Source: Baffinella frigidus
Taxonomy: Eukaryota > Cryptophyceae > Cryptomonadales > Baffinellaceae
Length of the DNA: 15,022 bases
Assembly (NCBI GenBank): GCA_026770585.1
Contig: MU646954.1
Location: 32,338-47,359 of the forward strand
Reading direction: 5' to 3'
Shown: piece after piece, positions 7,203 through 12,847 of the stretch
Position numbering within the stretch: the first letter of the stretch is position 1
Layout: each line of letters begins with the position of its first letter
Translations under genes and position numbers: made by a program
Notes under the pieces: generated by a model
The model's database searches: none
Told to the model about the DNA's origin: nothing
What the model saw: the letters and a program-made list of their open reading frames with translations, nothing else

Positions 7203-7592
7203 CTATATCATCAGCCATGCCTGCACGTAGCCGGCGCGGTAGCAGCGCTCGTTCAGGTGCATGAATCCCCTCTGCGCCTCCTCCCCCTCCTCCTCTGGCC
7301 AACCTCCCCTGCTCCCGCCTCTTGAAGGGTTCTATCTTTTTGTTCACGGCGCAGAGGCCCTTTACGGCCCCCCCCGACACCTCGAACCCCGCCGTGCCCC
7401 GCCCCCATATCCTGAAGTGCCTCCACCGCCTCCGTCCCCCGCCCTCTACCCCTTCCTGTCGCGTGGCGGCCTCTCCCTCGCCTCCTCGCGCTCTTCCACC
7501 GGACAGGTGTCGCGAATCCTCTGTGCGTGCGTGCGCTTGGTGGCTTGGTCCGAGGAGAGATACAGGGGGCCCCGCGAGGGCGTGCGCGCCCG
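7203..7592 (-). CDS. Candidate protein-coding relic or short-intron gene, unrecognised
   Basis: Three successive minus-strand blocks look coding but lie in different frames. Block 1 (about 7592 down to 7449) includes LYLSSDQATKRTHAQRIRDT and then an acidic/basic stretch before a TAG at 7446-7448. Block 2 (about 7419-7294) includes GLCAVNKKIEPFKRREQG. Block 3 (7271-7203) includes GFMHLNERCYRAGYVQAWLM, then TAG. By hand count each has about 85% G/C at third positions and clearly less at second positions. GT...AG introns of about 38 nt (7412-7449) and 34 nt (7267-7300) would join the frames; single-base shifts at G/C homopolymers would also do so. A 139-aa + strand ORF (7261-7680) shares the wobble column of block 1 but has a less protein-like, Pro/Ser/Arg-rich composition. 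No family is recognised. Confidence 0.35.
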
Positions 7593-7684
7593 TCATGCAG
7601 GGGCGTGCGCGCGCGCGTTTCCGCGCCTCAACCCCTGCGGCGTCGGCACGAGCTCTGCCTCACTCGGGTTGGCTGCCTAATCCT

Positions 7685-7750
7685 AAGTTGACATGCCATG
7701 CCTGCGGTACAAATCCGTCAACTTTGGAGCGGGAGAGAGCCCGGGCTCCC
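7685..7750 (+). repeat. Dispersed repeat F, copy 1 (TTGGAGCGGG...AGCCCGGG)
   Basis: AAGTTGAC (7685-7692) and GTCAACTT (7717-7724) form a short inverted repeat. It is followed by TTTGGAGCGGGAGAGAGCCC and GGG. A related stretch lies at 11404-11465, with AAGCTGACATGC, GTTAACTTTGGAGCGGGTGA and TAGCCCGGG in the same order and spacing class. Function unknown. Confidence 0.7.
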
Positions 7751-7789
7751 CGAAGTGGTGCGCCCACATAGACGGAGACAGCAGTGGAG

Positions 7790-7819
7790 CACGCTCCATT
7801 GCCTTTGCTGGCGGGGGGG
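7790..7819 (+). repeat. Dispersed repeat G, copy 1 (CACGCTCCATTGC)
   Basis: CACGCTCCATTGCCTTTGCT followed by a G-run recurs at 8339-8367 as CACGCTCCATTGCTTTTGCT plus a G-run. There it directly abuts the right end of a family A element, so the repeat probably belongs to flanking DNA duplicated before or with that insertion. Confidence 0.75.
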
Positions 7820-7897
7820 CGGTATCCGCTTCCAGAAAGGAGGAGGATCCACCAGAACAAGCGCCCAAGTCAGGTGTTTCATGGAGCGGCCTTCTCG

Positions 7898-7946
7898 GAT
7901 TTGTACCAGCCGGGGGTCGGGAAACGACCCCCCGCTGGTTCAAATC
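7898..7946. repeat. 49-nt near-perfect hairpin
   Basis: GATTTGTACCAGC (7898-7910) pairs with GCTGGTTCAAATC (7934-7946) with one mismatch, and GGGGTCG pairs with CGACCCC around a GGAAA loop. The string GGTTCAAATC recalls a tRNA T-arm, but no cloverleaf can be built around it. Confidence 0.8.
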
Positions 7947-8107
7947 GGGCGTTCGAATAGTCCGTTAGCGAGGGCGGGGGTTGAGGGGGTGCAGCACGTC
8001 CCGCAGAAGCACGCGAGGCTGACCTGTCCAGTCGGGTTGACTGATTGTTTCCACACCAAAGGTTGCGGGTTTGCACCAGGAAACAGGGGGGTCTACTTCC
8101 GGGCTCG

Positions 8108-8150
8108 TCATTTCGATGACGTCATCATTTCGATGACGTCATCGAAATGA
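8108..8150. repeat. 26-bp perfect palindrome with TGACGTCA core, left half duplicated
   Basis: 8125-8150 is a perfect 26-bp palindrome centred on GATGACGTCATC. The 17-bp TCATTTCGATGACGTCA occurs at 8108-8124 and again at 8125-8141. TGACGTCA is the consensus of bZIP/CREB-ATF-type binding sites, but nothing nearby shows it acts as one here. The layout is the same as at 5075-5136. Confidence 0.95.
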
Positions 8151-8176
8151 TCCCGCGTAACACAGGCCGGGCTAGC

Positions 8177-8337
8177 CCACACAGCGGGCTTCGAAGGGAT
8201 TCTGGGCCCATTTTGGGCCGAGTTTCCGTTACCTTATCCGTAGGAACCCCCCTATGACCCTACGGGTTTCCTACCGTAGGGTCCTAGGCCTTATCGCTTA
8301 GGGGTTGTTCGAAATCCATTCGAAGACCGCTGTGTGG
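8177..8337 (+). mobile_element. Family A TIR element, copy 2
   Basis: 161 bp from CCACACAGCGGGCTTCGAAG to CGAAGACCGCTGTGTGG. It carries TTTCCGTTACCTTATCCGTA, CCCTACGGGTTTCC, the core CCTACCGTAGGGTCCTAGG (8270-8288) and CCTTATCGCTTAGGGG. The inner TIR extension CTTCGAAGGGAT/ATCCATTCGAAG makes arms of about 25 bp with few mismatches. Confidence 0.92.
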
Positions 8338-8338
8338 A

Positions 8339-8367
8339 CACGCTCCATTGCTTTTGCTCGCGGGGGG
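8339..8367 (+). repeat. Dispersed repeat G, copy 2
   Basis: CACGCTCCATTGCTTTTGCT plus a G-run, matching 7790-7819, immediately after the family A element. Confidence 0.75.
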
Positions 8368-8404
8368 TCCCAATAAGGGGGCGGCTCCGCCGGAACAGGG
8401 GGCG

Positions 8405-8462
8405 TATCGAACGTTCTAGAACGTTGTATCCAACGTTCTCGAATATCTTAGAATGTTCGATA
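8405..8462. repeat. Inverted repeat containing AACGTTCTAGAACGTT
   Basis: TATCGAACGTTCTAGA (from 8405) pairs with TCTTAGAATGTTCGATA (to 8462) with two or three mismatches. Within the left arm, AACGTTCTAGAACGTT (8410-8425) is itself a perfect palindrome, and AACGTTCT(C)GAA recurs at 8432. GAACGTTC-type units resemble heat-shock-element geometry (nGAAnnTTCn), but this is only resemblance. Confidence 0.85.
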
Positions 8463-8588
8463 GGGGCGACGCGTGGCGCCCTCTAGCTCTGCCTCAAGTC
8501 TGTTTGGCCTACCGTAGTGATACCGTATCTGCACGCGGCTGTGTACAACCTGTTGTAGCCGTGTGGTGCGGGAGGTGGTCTCGTTGCC

Positions 8589-8700
8589 GCACGGACGATT
8601 TCTCGCACCGACGATTTCTCGCACGGACGATTTCTCGCACCGACGATTTCTCGCACGGACGATTTCTCGCACGGACGATTTCTCGCACGGACGATTTCTC
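8589..8700 (+). repeat. 16-bp minisatellite GCAC(G/C)GACGATTTCTC, 7 units
   Basis: Seven units in perfect register differ only at the fifth base, in the order G, C, G, C, G, G, G. The first four thus form two 32-bp dimers. Sixteen bp is not a multiple of three, so the array stays open in several frames on both strands and produces the Arg/Ser/Phe-Leu-Ala repeat ORFs seen here, which are not genes. Confidence 0.97.
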
Positions 8701-8732
8701 CCGTGGCACTACTTGTCCAGAGGCCGTGGCAC

Positions 8733-8734
8733 CC

Positions 8735-8766
<32 letters not shown>

Positions 8767-8767
8767 A
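8733..8767 (-). repeat. CCCTCAA heptamers, 5 units
   Basis: Five in-register CCCTCAA units, a telomere-variant heptamer (TTGAGGG on the minus strand) also found at 3560-3605 and 4730-4790. The C-rich strand is +. Confidence 0.9.
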
Positions 8768-8966
8768 CCCTGCTTTCTCCTCCTGGCATACTCTCGAGCA
8801 CCGCCCGAATATCCCGCGGTAACGTGACGCGTACAACCCTGGACAACAGTGTCAAACTGACATTTTCCAGGGGGGGCACGGCCAGCCTCGCGTGGCATGC
8901 GACGGGGCACCCGTCCCACCACCAGCCCTGGGAGGTTACTCACATCGAGGATTTGGCTTGAGACAT
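8768..8966. other. Unannotated stretch
   Basis: No repeat longer than short palindromic words and no convincing coding sequence is seen. Several ORFs cross it from neighbouring repeats but have no supporting signature. Confidence 0.5.
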
Positions 8967-9121
8967 CCACACAGAGGACTTGGATTTTGAATAACCCCTG
9001 AGCGATAAGACCCAGGACCCTACGGTAGGCAACCCGTAGGGGCTCAGGGGGGTTCCTCCGGATAAGGTAACGAAAACTCGGGCACACTGTGCCCGAAAAT
9101 CCCTTCGTAGCCCGCTGTGTG
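8967..9121 (-). mobile_element. Family A TIR element, copy 3, reversed
   Basis: 155 bp starting CCACACAGAGGACTTGGATT and ending TTCGTAGCCCGCTGTGTG. Reverse-complemented it has the family order: GGGCACAGTGTGCCC hairpin, CGTTACCTTATCC, CCCTACGGGTTGCCTACCGT and CTTATCGCTCAGGGG. The left arm is more diverged than the right. The minus-strand peptide YLIRRNPPEPLRVAYRRVLG is simply its translation. Confidence 0.9.
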
Positions 9122-9237
9122 CTCCTTCGGCCAGACATTTGAAAACGAATGTGCCGCCGGAGGAAATGGCTCAGGTTACATGCTCGATTTGAGGAACCCC
9201 CCAGGGCTGGTGGCGCGGGCGCGCATTCATGCAAAAA

Positions 9238-9288
9238 GGTCTCACGCGTGAGCCCCTTTTCAAGGCTGGCAAGGTGCTCACGCGTGAA
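9238..9288. repeat. Two copies of the palindrome CTCACGCGTGA(G)
   Basis: CTCACGCGTGAG at 9241-9252 and GCTCACGCGTGAAG at 9276-9289 flank CCCCTTTTCAAGGCTGGCAA. The pair can fold back on itself or on each other. It lies where the left arm of the adjoining family A copy should be. Confidence 0.75.
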
Positions 9289-9303
9289 GACTTGTGGCAG
9301 TAG

Positions 9304-9400
9304 CCGTTACCTTATCCGGAGGAACCCCCCTAAGCCCCTACGGGTTGCCTACCGTAGGGTCCTGGGTCTTATCGCTTAGGGGTTATTCACAAGCCAAGCC
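9304..9400 (+). mobile_element. Family A element, partial (arms lost)
   Basis: CCGTTACCTTATCCGGAGGA through CCCTACGGGTTGCCTACCGT, AGGGTCCTGGGTCTTATCGC and TTAGGGGTTATTCA match the family interior. Neither terminal CCACACAGCGG nor CCGCTGTGTGG is present. Its translation YLIRRNPPKPLRVAYRRVLG repeats the peptide seen antisense in the copy at 8967. Confidence 0.88.
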
Positions 9401-9420
9401 TGCGGTGGGGTACCCTTGTT

Positions 9421-9572
9421 CTTATCTCTGAAAAGGGATTTTTAAATTCGTTTTCTTAAGTCAATTCCTTTACAAATTCGTCAACTTATTCTTTGAGTAA
9501 CGCATAAGTTGACAAATTTGAAGGGGGGTTGACTTAAGAAAACGAATTTAAAAATCCCTTTGTTGAGATAAG
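9421..9572. mobile_element. Foldback element with 68-nt arms
   Basis: The left arm 9421-9488 and right arm 9505-9572 are inverted repeats with only a few mismatches and a 1-nt offset, separated by 16 nt. The stretch GGGATTTTTAAATTCGTTTT plus CTTAAGTCAA is perfect in both. The element is AT-rich, has no coding capacity, and includes GTTGAC in the arms. Almost the whole unit is stem, as in foldback-type MITEs. Confidence 0.92.
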
Positions 9573-9620
9573 TTCGTCGTTTACCGAGGGGGCAAAGGGA
9601 CTCGGGCAGTCTCGGCCAAA

Positions 9621-9666
9621 CTTCCCATGTGGGCAGTTTGTCTCTTCCCATGTGGGCAGTTTGTCT
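9621..9666 (+). repeat. 23-bp tandem duplication CTTCCCATGTGGGCAGTTTG
   Basis: Two identical 23-bp units (9621-9643, 9644-9666). A third related copy, CCAAACTTCCCATTTGGGCA, lies at 9811-9830 next to the second of the palindromes below, so the 23-mer and the palindrome form a repeated pair. Confidence 0.92.
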
Positions 9667-9712
9667 GCCCGTGTAGATGCGGTCAAACCGCGCGTGTGGA
9701 TACGGTCAGATT

Positions 9713-9738
9713 GGACGCGACTGGTACCAGTCGCGTCC
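9713..9738. repeat. 26-bp perfect palindrome centred on GGTACC
   Basis: GGACGCGACTGGT and ACCAGTCGCGTCC abut to give a perfect 26-bp palindrome. A sister copy is at 9847-9875. Confidence 0.97.
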
Positions 9739-9763
9739 GGACGCAACAGATCGAACACGCCTT

Positions 9764-9927
9764 CCTTGGTCAGATAGCAAGGGTGCGAACCATTCGGGTA
9801 ATTTCTAGCCAAACTTCCCATTTGGGCAGTTTTTTCGTTACAAATTGGACGCGACTGGTAGTACCAGTCGCGTCCGATTTGGGCGATGGGTACCCGATCC
9901 GTTGGCCCCCTCGCTATTCGACCAAGG
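9764..9927. repeat. Inverted pair of dispersed repeat E enclosing a palindrome
   Basis: 9764-9800 and 9891-9927 (37 nt each) are reverse complements in 29 of 37 positions by hand count. Both start or end with CCTTGGTC/GACCAAGG and CGGGTA/TACCCG. The right arm is closer to the copy at 4996-5027 than the left arm is. The palindrome 9847-9875 lies between the arms, so this may be one decayed TIR element. Confidence 0.75.
9847..9875. repeat. Sister palindrome with 3-bp central expansion
   Basis: Identical arms to 9713-9738, but the centre reads GGTAGTACC instead of GGTACC, giving 14-bp arms around one G. It is preceded by ATTGGACGCG as in the first copy. Confidence 0.97.
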
Positions 9928-10100
9928 CATGGGGGCGGGACCAGGCGGTTCGGGCACTCCTAAGAACTGGAGCATCATCTTGAACGTAGCAATTACGAAC
10001 ATCGTCAACTTTTGGCGTGTTAGTTCTCGTGTGGCCGAAACAGATGTGGGCCCCGCTCCTAACCCTCCCGTGGAAAAATTTAACCCATCCACCCCCATAC

Positions 10101-10190
10101 CAGTGTAAGACACACCCACAAGAGTGTTGGACACCTGCCCTCGAGTGTTGGACACACCCACACACCCAGACCAGTGTTAGACACACCCCT
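10101..10190 (+). repeat. Irregular tandem repeat (C/G)AGTGT(T)GGACACACCCAC, 4 units
   Basis: Units begin at 10101, 10122, 10143 and 10172. The first three are 21 bp apart and the last follows a CACACCCAGAC expansion. The Cys/Val/Thr/His-rich ORFs on both strands are translations of the repeat. Confidence 0.85.
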
Positions 10191-10216
10191 GGGCACACAC
10201 GGGACAACACGACGCC

Positions 10217-10320
10217 TATCCCCCAAGTGGCGAGTAGGCCCATACGCCCTACCGTAGGGCCCTGAGACCTGCCTAGGACCTCTGCGGGTCGTTTTCGACC
10301 CGCTGGCCAGTTGAGGGATA
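10217..10320 (+). mobile_element. Family B TIR element, complete copy
   Basis: TATCCCCCAAGTGGCGAGTA at the left and CTGGCCAGTTGAGGGATA at the right end bound 104 bp. The core reads CCTACCGTAGGGCCCTGAG and is followed by ACCTGCCTAGGACCTCTGC. A perfect 8-bp hairpin, GCGGGTCG-TTTT-CGACCCGC (10284-10303), lies before the right arm. It is flanked by TA-containing ends as in the other copies. Confidence 0.9.
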
Positions 10321-10453
10321 CCACAAAGCTTCACTCGGCCAGTGGTCCACTACCCCTCCCCCGTAGTACGTGTTTCTTCGTATTTCTTACTCTTTGTATG
10401 CCATATCCGGCTTTGATTTGTGGCATGTTAGGCTGGATGTGCTATTTTAGCTT

Positions 10454-10592
10454 CCACTTAGCAGCGACCGAGGACCTTTTGACCTTGAATTCCAGGTGAA
10501 ATTCCGGTTAGGTTCCAGGGCAATGGATAAGATTCTGTTACAAATCGTTTAGGTGGACCGTATCCGTGAACCCCTTGGTGGCTGCTAAGTGG
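10454..10592. mobile_element. Possible decayed TIR element
   Basis: CCACTTAGCAGCGACC (10454-10469) and GGTGGCTGCTAAGTGG (10577-10592) are inverted repeats with one mismatch across 139 bp. The interior shows no ORF or further symmetry. Flanks 10321-10453 and 10593-10628 have no recognised feature. Confidence 0.6.
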
Positions 10593-10628
10593 GCCGCGGG
10601 CTTTATGCGCTCAAAAGCGCCCACATTC

Positions 10629-10743
10629 TACAGGGGTACCTCGCTCATAAGAAAGCGCCCCCCCCTAGGACCCTACAGTAGGCCTATGCCCAGGGCCATA
10701 TGGGGGGGGGGGGGCTGTTTCTTATGAGCGAGGTATCCCTGTA
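10629..10743 (-). mobile_element. Family C TIR element, complete copy, reversed relative to 4072
   Basis: Bounded by TACAGGGGTACCTCGCTCAT (10629-10648) and CTTATGAGCGAGGTATCCCT followed by GTA (10721-10743). Its interior CCTAGGACCCTACAGTAGG (10673-10682 region) is the core in reverse complement. A run of 14 G (10701-10714) sits where the copy at 4072 has a shorter run. It is flanked by TA on both sides. Its arms translate to MSEVSLYRAL on + and TSLIRNSPPP on minus. Confidence 0.92.
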
Positions 10744-10903
10744 CAGAGCCCTGACAGGACCGGTTCTGGACCCCCCGTGGCTCGAATCGGTAGATCGTAA
10801 AGTCCGCAAGAGCAAAAGGCGTTTAGGTTCAGGAGACATGGTGCGGGTCGGCGCCCTGAACCTCCGGAACCACTGTCTCTCGTCACCCTTGGGTACTTGC
10901 CGG

Positions 10904-10904
<1 letters not shown>

Positions 10905-10940
<36 letters not shown>

Positions 10941-10956
10941 CCTCTCTCTCTCTCTC
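10905..10956 (+). repeat. (CT)n microsatellite
   Basis: An uninterrupted CT tract to about 10938, a CCGC interruption, then CT to 10956. The Ser-Leu repeat ORF on + and the Arg-Glu repeat ORF on minus are its translations. Confidence 0.95.
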
Positions 10957-11030
10957 GCCTAACCCGCGGCCCGATCGGTACCGCAGGAGAAGCCTCGCAC
11001 TCGGGCCGCTTTGTCTGCAACGCGGACGAC

Positions 11031-11114
11031 GCCTCGGAAAAGTCAACCCCCGCCCCCAAAAGTCAACATTCTGTTGCAAGTCTTTTCCGATGCCTCGGAA
11101 AAGTCACCCCCCCG
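11031..11114 (+). repeat. Direct repeat GCCTCGGAAAAGTCA at 61-bp spacing
   Basis: GCCTCGGAAAAGTCAACCCC (11031-11050) and GCCTCGGAAAAGTCACCCCC (11092-11111) both run on into CCGCC. Another AAAAGTCAAC lies between them (11058). Confidence 0.85.
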
Positions 11115-11180
11115 CCGGCCACCAGCCACCAAAAGAGAAGCAGATATAGAAGGGCGCGATTTTTTCGGTTTCGGCTGACG

Positions 11181-11215
11181 CTACCGTAGCAAACCCGTAG
11201 GGACCTATGGGGTCC
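11181..11215 (-). mobile_element. Remnant of family A interior
   Basis: CTACCGTAGCAAACCCGTAG followed by GGACCTATGGGGTCC resembles the reversed family A interior (CTACGGTAGGCAACCCGTAG, GGACTTAGGGGGGTTCC). Termini are not recognisable. Confidence 0.6.
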
Positions 11216-11403
11216 CTACAAGCGCGAATAGATGAATAGAGGGACACTAAGCCCTGAGGGTTTAGTCTTGGTGAAGATCCAAGCAAGCCAGATCACCTCT
11301 GGTTCTCCTCTGTTGGCGGGCTAGTCAACTGCCGGTTGATTTTGGGGAGTTGAACAGTCTATACAACTATTGCACGCTGCTTTCCTGTCACTGAACCTGT
11401 CTT
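11216..11403. other. No supported feature
   Basis: Only short words shared with other places are seen, such as CTAGTCAACTGCCGG near 11321, which belongs to the TTAGTCAACTGCC motif found at 12805 and 13921. No gene is visible. Confidence 0.5.
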
Positions 11404-11465
11404 AAGCTGACATGCTGAGTGTGTGGCACACGCCCGTTAACTTTGGAGCGGGTGATAGCCCGGGT
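11404..11465 (+). repeat. Dispersed repeat F, copy 2
   Basis: AAGCTGACATGC, then GTTAACTTTGGAGCGGGTGA and TAGCCCGGG, matching 7685-7750 in order. The copies differ in the middle segment. Confidence 0.65.
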
Positions 11466-11990
11466 CGGGACGTGCTTGGCATACCTTTCGAGATGACAGA
11501 TTCTGGTATGGTCCGAGATGAAATCTAAACGCTCTCTATCGTCCATCTAACCCTCTTCCGTCCTCTTCAACGCTCTCTACGCGAAACCACTAGGTGGATT
11601 TCGGGAATTTCGGTCAGTTCACAATTATTGCCCACAAATTGGCCACTTTTGGAGAAAAATCGATTTGTTTCTCGGGTATGATGACTTTTGACAGGGCGCT
11701 CATATGGGCGCCTTATCCTTGTCGGTTGCAATCTAGTGGTTCCTCGTAGCTCTCTATCGTCCGTTGATAGACTCAGGGTTGGTTGGCTGAAGGTTTTCTT
11801 GATTCAGCGGTCGACCTCCGCGTCGTGTGGCCTCTGGGGAGGTCGCACGAGAGAGAAGATACTCTCGAGGGACCTACCCAGAGTCGTATATCACCGAGTA
11901 TACAACGTATACGAAGACAAGAGCCCGAGTTCACCACATTGGTGGGCCCAAATCGAGCGACGCAGCGCTAGGTTTAGGGTGTGAAACCCG
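11466..11990. other. Gene-less stretch with one short direct repeat
   Basis: GCTCTCTATCGTCC occurs at 11531-11544 and again at 11749-11762, both on +. GGGCGCTCATATGGGCGCC (about 11695-11713) and GTATACAACGTATAC (about 11898-11912) are small palindromes. Overlapping ORFs of 62-98 aa (11688-12078) have no recognisable domain. Confidence 0.5.
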
Positions 11991-12121
11991 ACCCTCCACC
12001 CTCCACCCTCCCCACCCAACCCCCAGACAAGCCCTACAGCCTACAGCTCACATGTGGGGTGTAAGCTGTAGGCTGTAGGCTTTGTCTGGGGGTTTGGTGG
12101 GGAGGGTGGAGGGTGGAGGGT
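11991..12121. repeat. 58-bp inverted repeat with heptamer-bearing arms
   Basis: The arms 11991-12048 and 12064-12121 match in 55 of 58 positions by hand count, with a 15-nt spacer. The outer part is CCCTCCA/TGGAGGG heptamers. The inner part (AACCCCCAGACAA and CTACAGCCTACAGCT) is unique, so this is an inverted duplication, not chance pairing of simple sequence. Confidence 0.93.
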
Positions 12122-12170
12122 GGAGGGTGGAGGGTGGAGGGTGGAGGGTGGAGGGTGGAGGGTGGAGGGT
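12101..12170 (+). repeat. GGAGGGT heptamer array, 10 units
   Basis: Ten identical heptamers in perfect register. The matching left arm of the inverted repeat (11991) has only about three CCCTCCA units, so the right array expanded after the inversion or the left one contracted. Confidence 0.96.
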
Positions 12171-12179
12171 TGGGGGTGA

Positions 12180-12195
12180 CTGCGCCATGTGGCGC
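12180..12195. repeat. Small hairpin TGCGCC-ATGT-GGCGCA
   Basis: A perfect 6-bp stem with a 4-nt loop directly after the heptamer array. Confidence 0.8.
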
Positions 12196-12217
12196 AATCG
12201 TTAACTTCGTACACGCT

Positions 12218-12350
12218 AAAAGTCAACCGGCTGGTGGCGAATGCAAAAGTCAAACCGGCTGTTAAAAGTCGTCCCCCGCCCGGGCTAAGTCAACCGGTTG
12301 TCAAAAGTCAACCGGATGTTAAAGTCAACCGGGATGTTGACCACTCCGGG
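12218..12350 (+). repeat. AAAGTCAACCGG(C/A)TGTT irregular tandem repeat
   Basis: AAAAGTCAACCGGCTGG, AAAAGTCAAACCGGCTGTTA, TAAGTCAACCGGTTGTC, AAAAGTCAACCGGATGTTA and AAGTCAACCGGGATGTTGAC follow one another between 12218 and 12342. Spacing is about 17-27 bp. The unit is built around GTCAAC. Confidence 0.85.
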
Positions 12351-12369
12351 CAACTTTCGGGGCCGCTGG

Positions 12370-12537
12370 CCACGCAGCGGACTTCGAAGGGATTTCGTGA
12401 ATAACCCAACCCATAAGCGACAAGACTCACGACCCTACGGTAGGCAACCCGTAGGGACTTAGGGGGGTTCCAACGGATAAGGTAACAGAAACTCGGGCAT
12501 TTCCTGCCCGAAAATCCCTTCGTAGCCCGCTGTGTGG
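12370..12537 (-). mobile_element. Family A TIR element, copy 5, reversed
   Basis: 168 bp from CCACGCAGCGGACTTCGAAG to TTCGTAGCCCGCTGTGTGG. The reversed interior has GGGCAGGAAATGCCC, CTGTTACCTTATCCGTTGGA, CCCTACGGGTTGCCTACCGT and CTTATGGGTTGGGTTATTC. Between copies, the stem sequence at the first hairpin (GGGCNNN...CCC) varies while pairing is kept. Confidence 0.92.
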
Positions 12538-12626
12538 TTAGTCGGGGTTAACTGAACCGGTGTGGTGAGGCGGTTGACTAAAACACCCATTTTTGTACCA
12601 GGACTTAAGCGAGCCCGGGGAGGATG

Positions 12627-12779
12627 AGTCAGGATTTTTTGACCTTAGGTCAACAAAGCTGATCCTCGGCAGTAAGTTGCCATTTCGTTTAGATGGACCT
12701 GCTCTGGGAGCAGGCATTTGACTTAAGGCGCTCACTTTCAGGGGTAGTTGACTTGGGCGAAATGTTCTGGCTCCGAGTG
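12627..12779 (-). mobile_element. Dispersed element D, copy 2 (inverted relative to 2608)
   Basis: On the minus strand this reads like 2608-2758: CGGAGCCAGAACATTTCGCC, CAAGTCAACTACCCCTGAAA, a hairpin (12698-12714), GGTCCATCTAAACGAAATGG and CAACTTACTGCCGAGGATCA. A TTGACCT-T-AGGTCAA palindrome (12638-12652) lies near the end. The minus-strand ORF through it is not supported as a gene. Confidence 0.8.
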
Positions 12780-12847
12780 TAGTAGTACCACGGACGCGTG
12801 AAGTTAGTCAACTGCCGGATGGTGCACTCTCCGCGTGGCCACGTGCA

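Noticed and set aside
6776-7264. 162-aa + strand ORF, the longest in the window
   Set aside because: No domain and poor third-position bias; its last part overlaps the better minus-strand coding block at 7203-7271.
7898-7960. Possible tRNA (GGTTCAAATC resembles a T-arm)
   Set aside because: The bases pair in one long hairpin, and no acceptor, D or anticodon arms fit.
8108-8150. TGACGTCA as a functional cAMP-response/bZIP site
   Set aside because: The octamer is only the centre of a larger palindrome, and no gene lies nearby to regulate.
8589-8700. CRISPR-like array
   Set aside because: Sixteen-base units are contiguous with no unique spacers; it is a minisatellite.
10684-11149. 131-aa and 149-aa ORFs on opposite strands
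   Set aside because: Built from a family C element arm and the (CT)n microsatellite.
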